From positions 124,001 through 188,000 of the forward strand of contig VGFA01000003.1 of the NCBI GenBank assembly GCA_016869025.1: a stretch of 64,000 bases of DNA, read 5' to 3'. The stretch's first letter is position 1. Every line of letters begins with the position of its first letter. Source of the stretch: Armatimonadota bacterium. Lineage in GTDB: Bacteria > Sysuimicrobiota > Sysuimicrobiia > Sysuimicrobiales > Humicultoraceae. Below the pieces are notes generated by a model, which worked only from the letters and a program-made list of their open reading frames with translations, had not been told where the DNA came from and did not search any database. The translations under genes were made by a program, and so were the position numbers. Below, piece after piece: positions 57,198-64,000 of the stretch.

Positions 57198-58297
57198 AGC
57201 GGCTGGGCCCGTTCCGGGTCGAGCGGGTGCTGGTTCCATCCGGGGCCTGGGTCCTGACGGTCTCCCTGGGAGCGGTCGCCGCGGCCTTGGTGGCGGCGGG
57301 CATGATCTTCTGGGCCTTCGGGATCAACCCCCTGCGTGCCTACGCGATGATCTTTGCGGGCACGCTGGCGGACAGGAGGGCAGCACCCGAGATACTGCGC
57401 CAGGCCACCCCGTTGCTGCTCGGCGGGCTTGGGCTGGTGCTGGCGTTCCGGGCGCAGTTCTGGAACATCGGAGCGGAGGGCCAGTTGCTCGCCGGCGCGG
57501 TCGCCGCGACCGGAGTAGCGCTGTTCACCCCCATCCCGGCTCCATGGCTGCTGCCCGCGATGTTCGTAGCGGGCTTCCTGGGCGGCGCGCTCTGGGGCAT
57601 GCTCCCCACACTGCTCCGCCTCAAGCTCGAGGTCAACGAGGTCGTCTCCACATTGATGATGAACTACGTAGCCCTGTTCTCAGTGGAGTGGCTGATCCAC
57701 GGGCCGTGGAAAGGGAAGACCGCGTTCGGGTTCGCCTATACCGATACCTTCCCTGAAGCCGCACGGCTGGCCCTTATCCCGGGCACGCGCGTGCACTGGC
57801 CCACGCTGGTCCTGGGGATCGCCCTGGCCGGCGCGCTGGCCTTCTTCCTGGGGCGGGCACGCCTCGGGTTCGAGATCCGGGTGCTGGGCGAAAACCCCGT
57901 CGCGGCAAGGTACGCGGGGATAGACCCGGTGCGGACAATCCTGCTCGCCATGGTGTTCTCCGCAGGCGCGGCAGGGCTGGCAGGAGTAGGCGAGGTCGCG
58001 GGCATCCACCACAAGCTGCTGGCGCCCGGCCAGGTCTCGCTGGGCTACGGCTACGCCGCCATCATCGTGGCATGGCTAGCGCGCGGGAGCCCGCTGGCCG
58101 CCATCATCACGGCGCTGTTCCTCGGCCTCATCTACTCCAGCGGAGACGTGATGAAGGTGACGCTGCAGATGCCGTTTCGCGTGACCGACGTCTTCAACGG
58201 GTTGATTCTCTTCTTCCTCATCGGCAGCGAGCGGCTGCTCAACTACCGGCTACGCTGGGCACCCGGCGGGCGGCCCGTGGAGACCGCGGATGCTTGA
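57194..58297 (+). CDS. BMP-type ABC transporter permease 1 (YufP-like)
   Basis: Polytopic BPD_transp_2 permease of 367 residues with about nine hydrophobic segments. Family segments: GLVLAFRAQFWNIGAEGQLLAGA, LEVNEVVSTLMMNYVALF, RVLGENPVAARYAGIDPVRT and GLAGVGEVAGIHHKL. It starts on the ATGA overlap with the ATPase gene and its end overlaps the second permease by 8 bp. Confidence 0.93.
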   Translation: MKRLGPFRVERVLVPSGAWVLTVSLGAVAAALVAAGMIFWAFGINPLRAYAMIFAGTLADRRAAPEILRQATPLLLGGLGLVLAFRAQFWNIGAEGQLLAGAVAATGVALFTPIPAPWLLPAMFVAGFLGGALWGMLPTLLRLKLEVNEVVSTLMMNYVALFSVEWLIHGPWKGKTAFGFAYTDTFPEAARLALIPGTRVHWPTLVLGIALAGALAFFLGRARLGFEIRVLGENPVAARYAGIDPVRTILLAMVFSAGAAGLAGVGEVAGIHHKLLAPGQVSLGYGYAAIIVAWLARGSPLAAIITALFLGLIYSSGDVMKVTLQMPFRVTDVFNGLILFFLIGSERLLNYRLRWAPGGRPVETADA

Positions 58298-59150
58298 ATG
58301 GGTCCTAACCGCGATCGTCCGGGCGCTGGCGGTTAGCACCCCGCTCCTGTGGGCTTCGCTTGGAGAGATCTACGCGGAGCGGAGCGGCGTTATCAACCTA
58401 GGTGTCGAAGGTATGATGATCCTGGGCGCATTGTCGGCCTTCGTCGTCGCGCAAGTAACCGGTTACCCGGTTGCCGGCCTGCTGGCAGCGGCGGCCGCCG
58501 GCGGCCTGGCGGCCCTGCTCCACGCCTTCGTATCCGTGACGCTCCGGGCCAACCAGTACGTCTCTGGGCTGGCCCTGACCATGCTGGGCCTGGGCCTGGC
58601 CGGTGTGCTCGGCCGGGGATGGGAAGGGACACCCCTGCTCAACACCCTTCCTGAGATCTCCTGGCTCACGTATATGGGGCTGCTGCTCGCGGCAGGACTC
58701 TGGCTGGTCCTACACCATACGCGGATGGGCATGGTGATACGTTCCACCGGAGAGTCGCCGGCGGCCGCGGACGCGCTGGGCGTGAACGTCTACCTGGTAC
58801 GCTACCTCTGCGTGGTCTTCGGCGGAGTCCTTGCCGGCGTGGCCGGTGGATTCCTCTCCGTGGCCTACCGCCCCTCGTGGACCGAAGGCATGACCGCCGG
58901 GTTGGGGTGGATCGCCATAGCAATCACCATCTTCGCGGGCTGGGACCCGCTCCGCGCGGTCGCAGGGGCCTTCCTGTTTGGAGCCCTCTTCCACCTCTCC
59001 TTCCGCCTGCAGGCCTGGATCCAGCCGGAGGCGCTCAGGATGATGCCGTTTGCCTTCACGATTCTGGTGCTGGCAGCCACCGCGGGCAGGCGCAGGGGCC
59101 AGGGAGCACCCGAGGCGTTGGGGCTGCCGTACGCCTCCGGGGAGAGATGA
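58290..59150 (+). CDS. BMP-type ABC transporter permease 2 (YufQ-like)
   Basis: Second BPD_transp_2 permease, 286 residues. STPLLWASLGEIYAERSGVINLGVEGMMILGA is the signature start of this subunit type; VRSTGESPAAADALGVNVYLVRYL-like and GGFLSVAYRPSWTEGMTAGLGWIAIAI follow. About eight membrane spans. Forms the channel with permease 1. Confidence 0.94.
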   Translation: MLEWVLTAIVRALAVSTPLLWASLGEIYAERSGVINLGVEGMMILGALSAFVVAQVTGYPVAGLLAAAAAGGLAALLHAFVSVTLRANQYVSGLALTMLGLGLAGVLGRGWEGTPLLNTLPEISWLTYMGLLLAAGLWLVLHHTRMGMVIRSTGESPAAADALGVNVYLVRYLCVVFGGVLAGVAGGFLSVAYRPSWTEGMTAGLGWIAIAITIFAGWDPLRAVAGAFLFGALFHLSFRLQAWIQPEALRMMPFAFTILVLAATAGRRRGQGAPEALGLPYASGER

Positions 59151-59227
59151 CACCTGAGGCGGGAGATGACCGGGTCCACGCCGAATAGCCGAGGAGAGAC
59201 GAGGAAGGACAACAGAGGAGGGAGACC

Positions 59228-60379
59228 ATGCGCTGGTTGACCATCTTGGTGGTACTCGTGCTCGCGGGCAGCCTGGCCGCGCCGGGCATCGCCCAACAGA
59301 AGCTCAAGGCCGGGTTCGTCTACGTCGGCCCGATCGGCGACTACGGCTGGACGCACGCCCACGACTTCGCCCGCAAGATCGCGGAGAAGAAGCTCCCCTG
59401 GCTGGAGACCCTCTATGTCGAGAAGGTGCCCGAGGGCCAAACGGAATCGTTCATTGACAAGCTGATCCAGCAGGGCGCGCGGGTGATATTCACGACCAGC
59501 TTCGGGTTCATGGACGGGACGCTGGCCGCGGCCAAGCGGTACCCCAACCAGATCTTCGCGCACGCGTCAGGCTTCAAGCGCGCGCCCAACGTGGCAACGT
59601 ACATGGCCGACTTCTATCAGGTGTACTACCTGAACGGCCTGATGGCCGGCGCGGTGACCAAGAGCGGCAAGATCGGCTATGTGGGCGCCTTCCCGATCCC
59701 CGAGGTGAAGCGCCACATCGGCGCGTTCGCGCTGGGCGCCCGCGCGGTCAACCCCAAGGCCACCGTGCACGTCCGCTGGATCTACGAGTGGTTCAGCCCC
59801 ACGGCGGCCAAGGAAGCCACCGAAGCCCTGATCGCCGAGGGCGCGGACGTGTTCGCGTTCACCGAGGACTCACCCACCGTCGTGCAGGTTGCGGCCAAGC
59901 GAGGGCTGCCCAGCTTCGGCCACTACTCGCCGATGCACAAGTTCGCCCCCAAGCACATGGTCTCGGGTCAGCTCGTCCACTGGGACAAGATCTACGTGGA
60001 CTTCCTGTCCAAGGTGTACGCGGGCAAGTACACGGCCGAGAACCTGGCCAACGTGGACTACTGGTGGCTCCTGGCCGAGGGCGCGGCGGAGCTGGGCGGC
60101 GACTTCGGCATGCCGATCAATCCCGAATGGGCTGGCAGGATGCAGGCGGTCAAGGTAGGGACGCCTGACCTGGGCCGGCTCTCGGTCTACGACCTGGTCA
60201 TGAAGCGACTGGCCCAGATGTCGGATCCCAAGGTGACCTTCGAGCCGTTCACAGGCCCGATCAAGGACCGTAAGGGCGTCCTCCGGGTCCAGAGCGGGAA
60301 GCGCATGACCGTGGGAGAACTCAACACGATGGAGTGGGCGGCGCCGGGCGTCGTGGGCCCCTGGCCCAAGGAGCCGTAA
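59228..60379 (+). CDS. BMP-family substrate-binding protein
   Basis: Exported binding protein of the BmpA/Med family. Signal peptide LTILVVLVLAGSLAAPGIA without a lipobox cysteine, then KLKAGFVYVGPIGDYGWTHAHDFAR, IFTTSFGFMDGTLAAAKRYPNQIFAHASG, NGLMAGAVTKSGKIGYVGAFPIPEVKRHIGAFALGARAVNP and ADVFAFTEDSPTVVQVAAKRG. Homologues bind nucleosides or purines; position after hpt and the ABC genes supports this. GAGGAGG upstream of the ATG. Ends 16 bp from the convergent hisIE. Confidence 0.93.
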   Translation: MRWLTILVVLVLAGSLAAPGIAQQKLKAGFVYVGPIGDYGWTHAHDFARKIAEKKLPWLETLYVEKVPEGQTESFIDKLIQQGARVIFTTSFGFMDGTLAAAKRYPNQIFAHASGFKRAPNVATYMADFYQVYYLNGLMAGAVTKSGKIGYVGAFPIPEVKRHIGAFALGARAVNPKATVHVRWIYEWFSPTAAKEATEALIAEGADVFAFTEDSPTVVQVAAKRGLPSFGHYSPMHKFAPKHMVSGQLVHWDKIYVDFLSKVYAGKYTAENLANVDYWWLLAEGAAELGGDFGMPINPEWAGRMQAVKVGTPDLGRLSVYDLVMKRLAQMSDPKVTFEPFTGPIKDRKGVLRVQSGKRMTVGELNTMEWAAPGVVGPWPKEP

Positions 60380-60395
60380 CCTTCTAGGATAGCAA

Positions 60396-61052
60396 CTAGG
60401 CGCCGCGCGCGGCGAGAACCTCGATCACGCGCTCGAGCGGGATGCCGCGCGCGGCCAGCAAGACCATCAGGTGGTAAAGCACGTCCGCCGCCTCTTCGGC
60501 CACGCGGTCGTCGCTCTCACGCTCCGCGGCGCGGACGACCTCCTCGGCTTCCTCCCGCACCTTGGCGCCCACCGTGGTGATGCCCGCGCGGAACAGGTGG
60601 GCGGTGTACGAGCCGTCTGGCATCGCCTGGCGACGCTCGCAGATTCTCGCCTCGAGCCGTGCGAGCACGGACCCGCCGGTAAGCCGGGGCTCACCCTCGG
60701 GCGTCCGGTGGAAGCAGGACCGCTGCCCCGTGTGACAGGCCGGGCCCTGGGGGATAACCTGGGCGAGGAGGGCGTCACCGTCGCAGTCCAGACGCAACTC
60801 CACCAGGCGCTGCGTGTTCCCGGAGATCTCGCCCTTGTGCCACAACGCTTGGCGCGACCGGCTCCAGAACCACATCTCGCCAGCGGCCCGGGTGCGGGCG
60901 TAGGCGTCGCGGTTCATCCACGCCATTGTCAGGACCTCGCCCGAGCTCGCGTCCTGCACGATGACCGGCAGCAGCCCGTCCGTCCAGTCAATCGGTATCT
61001 CAGCCGGGATCGGCGGCGCCTCGTCGCTCACCTGGGTACCCTCCCCCATCAT
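60396..61052 (-). CDS. hisI: Bifunctional phosphoribosyl-AMP cyclohydrolase / phosphoribosyl-ATP pyrophosphatase
   Basis: HisIE fusion for the second and third steps of histidine synthesis. N-terminal HisI domain: [47 protein letters not shown] and the zinc motif [10 protein letters not shown]-terminal HisE domain (from about residue 128): [27 protein letters not shown] and [19 protein letters not shown], MazG-like. The length of 218 is normal. Last gene of the his operon; overlaps hisF by 4 bp. Confidence 0.96.
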   Translation of the reverse strand: MMGEGTQVSDEAPPIPAEIPIDWTDGLLPVIVQDASSGEVLTMAWMNRDAYARTRAAGEMWFWSRSRQALWHKGEISGNTQRLVELRLDCDGDALLAQVIPQGPACHTGQRSCFHRTPEGEPRLTGGSVLARLEARICERRQAMPDGSYTAHLFRAGITTVGAKVREEAEEVVRAAERESDDRVAEEAADVLYHLMVLLAARGIPLERVIEVLAARGA

Positions 61053-61840
61053 TCACGCACCCCACCCTCCGTCCCGAACCGCACCGGAACGCCGGCGGCG
61101 GCCAGCGCCCGCTTCACCACCGGAATCGGATACCGGTCGTAATGGAAGATCGACGCGGCCAGCGCCGCATCAGCACACCCCGCGGTCAGCACCTCGACCA
61201 GGTGCGCGGGTACCCCGGCGCCGCCGGACGCGATCACCGGGACGCCAACGGCCGCCGCCACGCTGCGCGTCAGTTCCAGGTCGTACCCCCGGGTGGTCCC
61301 GTCCCGATCCACGCTCGTCAGCAATATCTCACCGGCGCCGAGCCGCACGGCCTCGATGGCCCAATCCACCGCGTCGAGCCCTGTGGGCCGGCGGCCGCCG
61401 TGGGTCATGACCTCGTAAGTACCGGCCCTGACGTCTCTGCGCCTGGCATCCATCGCCACGACCACGCACTGGCTGCCGAAGCGGCTGGCGGCCTCCGCGA
61501 TCAGGGCCGGCCGAGCCACGGCCGCGGTGTTGAGGGCAACCTTGTCGGCTCCGGCCAGCAGCAGGTCTCTAATGTCGGTCACGCCGCGCACGCCACCGCC
61601 CACGGTAAGCGGTATGAAAACCTCGGCGGCGGTGCGCGCTACCGCGTCCAACAGGATTCCCCGGTCCTCGACCGAGGCCCTGATGTCCAGGTACACCAGC
61701 TCGTCGGCGCCGTCGCGGTCGTAGCGGACCGCCAGCGCAACCGGATCACCGGCGTCGCGGAGATCCACGAAGGCGCGGCCCTTCACCACGCGGCCTGCCT
61801 GCACGTCCAGGCACGGGATAACCCGCCTGGCCAGCATCAC
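61049..61840 (-). CDS. hisF: Imidazole glycerol phosphate synthase, cyclase subunit
   Basis: TIM-barrel partner of His[17 protein letters not shown] (catalytic Asp), [46 protein letters not shown] (second catalytic Asp) and [20 protein letters not shown]. The length of 263 is normal. Overlaps hisA by 4 bp. Confidence 0.97.
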   Translation of the reverse strand: MMLARRVIPCLDVQAGRVVKGRAFVDLRDAGDPVALAVRYDRDGADELVYLDIRASVEDRGILLDAVARTAAEVFIPLTVGGGVRGVTDIRDLLLAGADKVALNTAAVARPALIAEAASRFGSQCVVVAMDARRRDVRAGTYEVMTHGGRRPTGLDAVDWAIEAVRLGAGEILLTSVDRDGTTRGYDLELTRSVAAAVGVPVIASGGAGVPAHLVEVLTAGCADAALAASIFHYDRYPIPVVKRALAAAGVPVRFGTEGGVRE

Positions 61841-62586
61841 CCTGCGCCGACCGCGGCGACTACTGCCTCCGCCAGGGTGAACCGCCCGTCGTAGAAAGCC
61901 CGGCCCACGATGGCGCCTTCTGCGCCCGCGGCGGCCGTCGCGCGGAGGTGGTCGAGCGTCGAGATCCCTCCTGAGAGGACCACGGGCACTCGCGACGCTG
62001 CCATGACGGCCGACAGTCCGCTCATGTTGGGACCGGCCAGCATGCCGTCACTGGCCACGTCGGTATAGACGAACCTGCTCACACCCGCGGCCGCCAAGCG
62101 GCGGGCCGTCTCGACGACCGACGCCCCGGAGGCGTGCTGCCACCCCTCGGTGACAACCACACCGTCGCGCGCGTCCAGCGCCACCACGATCCGGTCGGTG
62201 AAGCGCGCCAGCGCCTCCGCGAGCAGCCCGCCGACTGGGGCTGCAGCAACGAGATCCGAGGCACCGAGGGCCGCGGTGCCGAGGACCGCACGGGCGGCAC
62301 CGGCCTCAAACGCCAGATCGAGATCGGCCATCGTGCGCAGGCCGCCCCCGATCTGGACGGGGATCCCAACGCCGCCGCAGATTCGACCCACCAGGTCGAG
62401 GTGGCACGGCCGGCCCGTGAACGCGCCGTCGAGGTCCACGAGGTGCAGCCAGCGCGCGCCCTCGGCCTCCCAGCGCCGAGCCAGACCCACCGGGTCATCT
62501 GCCACCACGATCTGCCGCGCCGGGTCGCCCTGCTGCAGGCGAACCGCGCGGCCGGCCAGCAGATCAATCGCGGGATACACGGTCAT
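61837..62586 (-). CDS. hisA: ProFAR isomerase (HisA)
   Basis: Converts ProFAR to PRFAR in histidine synthesis. TIM barrel with [20 protein letters not shown] (Asp), IQIGGGLR-type [33 protein letters not shown] (second Asp) and [13 protein letters not shown]. The length of 249 is typical. hisA starts one base after the hisH stop. Confidence 0.96.
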   Translation of the reverse strand: MTVYPAIDLLAGRAVRLQQGDPARQIVVADDPVGLARRWEAEGARWLHLVDLDGAFTGRPCHLDLVGRICGGVGIPVQIGGGLRTMADLDLAFEAGAARAVLGTAALGASDLVAAAPVGGLLAEALARFTDRIVVALDARDGVVVTEGWQHASGASVVETARRLAAAGVSRFVYTDVASDGMLAGPNMSGLSAVMAASRVPVVLSGGISTLDHLRATAAAGAEGAIVGRAFYDGRFTLAEAVVAAVGAG

Positions 62587-62587
62587 C

Positions 62588-63211
62588 TCATCCCGCCCGC
62601 CGCGCTGTCAGGATGGCCAGCAGGTTGTGCAGGATCTGCGCGCCCAGCCGGCTGCTCTTTTCGGGATGAAACTGCAGTCCCCAAACGGCTCCACTGCGCA
62701 CGATCGCGGGGAACCAAGCACCGTAGAATGCCTCCGCAACAACCACGCTTGCGTCGGCAGGCGCCGCCACGTACGAGTGCACGAAGTAGAAGTGAGCCAG
62801 CTCAGGCAGTCCAAGCAGGATCGGATCCTCGGCGCGCGGCCGCAGGGTGTTCCAGCCCATGTGGGGGACCTTCACGCCCGACGGCAAGCGACGCACCTCA
62901 CCGGCGAGCAGGCCCAGCCCGGTCGCGCCGCTGCCCTCCTCACTGCGGTCGAAGAGGAGCTGCATTCCCAGGCAGATCCCGATCAGCGGTATGCCGCTAC
63001 CGGCAGCCGCGCGCAGCGGTTCCACCAGACCGGCCGCGGACAACGCGGCCATCGCAGGCGGGAACGCGCCGACGCCAGGCACGACGATCGCCTGCGCGTC
63101 CCGCAGCCCTTCGGGTTCTGAAACCACGACCGGTGCTGCGCCGGTTGCCTCCAGCGCCCGATGGGCGCTCCGGAGGTTACCGGCCCCGTAGTCAATCAGC
63201 GCAACTCGCAT
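62588..63211 (-). CDS. hisH: Imidazole glycerol phosphate synthase, glutaminase subunit
   Basis: Class I glutamine amidotransferase supplying ammonia to HisF. IDYGAGNLRSAHRALEATG, IVVPGVGAFPPAM, the nucleophile Cys in PLIGICLGMQLLF, and the His/Glu of the triad in WGLQFHPEKSS. The length of 207 is normal. Starts 24 bp after hisB. Confidence 0.96.
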   Translation of the reverse strand: MRVALIDYGAGNLRSAHRALEATGAAPVVVSEPEGLRDAQAIVVPGVGAFPPAMAALSAAGLVEPLRAAAGSGIPLIGICLGMQLLFDRSEEGSGATGLGLLAGEVRRLPSGVKVPHMGWNTLRPRAEDPILLGLPELAHFYFVHSYVAAPADASVVVAEAFYGAWFPAIVRSGAVWGLQFHPEKSSRLGAQILHNLLAILTARRAG

Positions 63212-63235
63212 CCCGTGCCAATGCCCCCTGATGGC

Positions 63236-63817
63236 TTACAGGATGCCCTTCGTGGAAGGAACGCCCTGGCCAACAACCGCCGCTGCCCGGCCGAGAACCA
63301 CGCCAAGCGCCTTGAACACCGCCTCCGCGATGTGGTGCGTGTTCCGGCCGCGGACCAGATCCACGTGCAGCGTCACCGCGGCGTGGGCCGCGAACGCCCT
63401 CAACGCCTCCTCGACCAGATCCACGGAGAAACTCCCCACACGGCTGGCGGGAAACGCCACGTCGAACTGCACAAATGGCCGGCCGGAGATGTCGAGCGCC
63501 ACCAGCACCAGGGCCTCGTCCATCGGCAGGTGGATCGAGGCGTACCGGGCGATCCCCTCGCCGGTTCCCAGCGCCTGTCGGAACGCCTGACCGAACACGA
63601 TGGCCGAGTCCTCGACGGTGTGGTGAGGGTCCACCTCGAGATCTCCGGACGCTCGCAGGTCCAGGTCAAACCCCGCATGCCGGGCCATCGCGGCCAGCAG
63701 GTGATCAAAGAACGGCACGCCGGTCTCGAGCGCGGCCCGCCCGCTCCCGTCGAGCGTCAGTTCGGCGGTAACCCGGGTCTCGGCGGTCGCCCGCTCAACC
63801 ACAGCCGTCCTGTTCAT
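63236..63817 (-). CDS. hisB: Imidazoleglycerol-phosphate dehydratase
   Basis: Manganese enzyme of histidine synthesis, monofunctional type (193 residues). VERATAETRVTAELTLDG, GVPFFDHLLAAMARHAGFDL, EVDPHHTVEDSAIVFGQAF and the second duplicated HH site in AHAAVTLHVDLVRGRNTHHIAEAVFKALG. ATG 63817 overlaps the hisC stop (ATGA) and has AAGGGGGG upstream; a longer frame to 63898 is rejected. Confidence 0.96.
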   Translation of the reverse strand: MNRTAVVERATAETRVTAELTLDGSGRAALETGVPFFDHLLAAMARHAGFDLDLRASGDLEVDPHHTVEDSAIVFGQAFRQALGTGEGIARYASIHLPMDEALVLVALDISGRPFVQFDVAFPASRVGSFSVDLVEEALRAFAAHAAVTLHVDLVRGRNTHHIAEAVFKALGVVLGRAAAVVGQGVPSTKGIL

Positions 63818-64000
63818 GGTCCCCCCTTCAGCACGTCGGCCAGCGCTCCCAGAAACCGGTCGTTGTCGGCGCGCGTCCCGATGGAGACGCGCAGGCACGC
63901 GGCCAAGCCCGGGGCCGCCGAGACGTCGCGCACCAGGATCCCGAGCCCGGCCAGTCCGCGGTGGACCTCCCCCGGCGGTCGCCCGGGCTCGAACAGCAGG
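63814..64000 (-). CDS. hisC: Histidinol-phosphate aminotransferase, C-terminal end (cut by the window)
   Basis: The minus strand reads VHRGLAGLGILVRDVSAAPG then ACLRVSIGTRADNDRFLGALADVL before a TGA at 63816-63814. The LRVSIGTRADNDRFL segment is the conserved C-terminal end of HisC. Its stop overlaps the hisB start. The rest lies beyond the right edge. Confidence 0.93.
   Translation of the reverse strand, partial: LLFEPGRPPGEVHRGLAGLGILVRDVSAAPGLAACLRVSIGTRADNDRFLGALADVLKGGP

Overview
This is a high-GC, tightly packed bacterial chromosome segment with very little spacer DNA. Most neighbouring genes overlap by 1-11 bp or are a few bases apart. Housekeeping genes dominate: scpA/scpB, cmk, leuS, ftsEX, the his operon, sdh, and molybdopterin genes. 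A T-box leader, a pyruvoyl-type arginine decarboxylase and an ECF sigma/anti-sigma/RseB-like set point to an uncultured, Terrabacteria-like GC-rich lineage (something near Armatimonadota/CSP1-3, Chloroflexota or GC-rich Firmicutes relatives). That placement is inference; there is no rRNA gene here to settle it.

Layout. 1-1.03 kb: a possible divergent gene start at the left edge, then a diacylglycerol-kinase-like gene. 1.18-7.9 kb (+): a type IV pilus / type II secretion-like operon with a small helix-turn-helix gene, an assembly ATPase broken by a one-base frameshift, a PilC/GspF membrane protein and five prepilin-like proteins, one carrying a large inserted DUF2341/lectin-like module. 17.4-7.9 kb (-): a long lysA-led run (lysA, M50 protease, scpA, scpB, D,D-carboxypeptidase, methyltransferase, periplasmic binding protein, ABC ATPase, cmk, plsC). 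Its scpA-scpB junction is split by a solo TnpB element on the opposite strand. 17.5-19.2 kb (-): a secreted glycosidase-like protein that seems to lack its acid/base residue. 19.3-21.5 kb (+): a polyamine operon (pdaD-speE-speB).

24-21.4 kb (-): comEA, then an ECF sigma factor, anti-sigma factor, RseB-like protein and a shrunken MazG-like ORF. 36.7-24.4 kb (-): tdh-kbl, moeA-moaC-mog, sdhACDB, an adenosine-specific-kinase family gene, then ilvE-leuS. The ilvE-leuS leader is the most striking item: a strong promoter, a T-box Stem I with a probable Leu (CUC) specifier, a complete tRNA-Ala(GGC) gene, and only then the T-box antiterminator and terminator hairpin.

54.6-37.2 kb (-): HEAT-repeat protein, cutA, MEMO-like protein, surE, ftsE-ftsX-envC-ctpA-YibQ-like (cell division/peptidoglycan), glutamate dehydrogenase and proline dehydrogenase, then a branched-chain amino acid ABC transporter (livKHMGF) with a terminator-like hairpin after livK, and a PD40 beta-propeller protein. 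54.7-60.4 kb (+): a PD-(D/E)XK-like protein, hpt and a BMP-type ABC importer, together a likely purine salvage unit. 64.0-60.4 kb (-): hisC (partial)-hisB-hisH-hisA-hisF-hisIE.

Functionally the window covers amino acid synthesis and breakdown (Lys, His, branched-chain, Thr, Pro, Glu), polyamines from arginine, envelope remodelling, envelope stress signalling, respiration, and a pilus/DNA-uptake-like apparatus. No CRISPR array, prophage or rRNA operon was seen.
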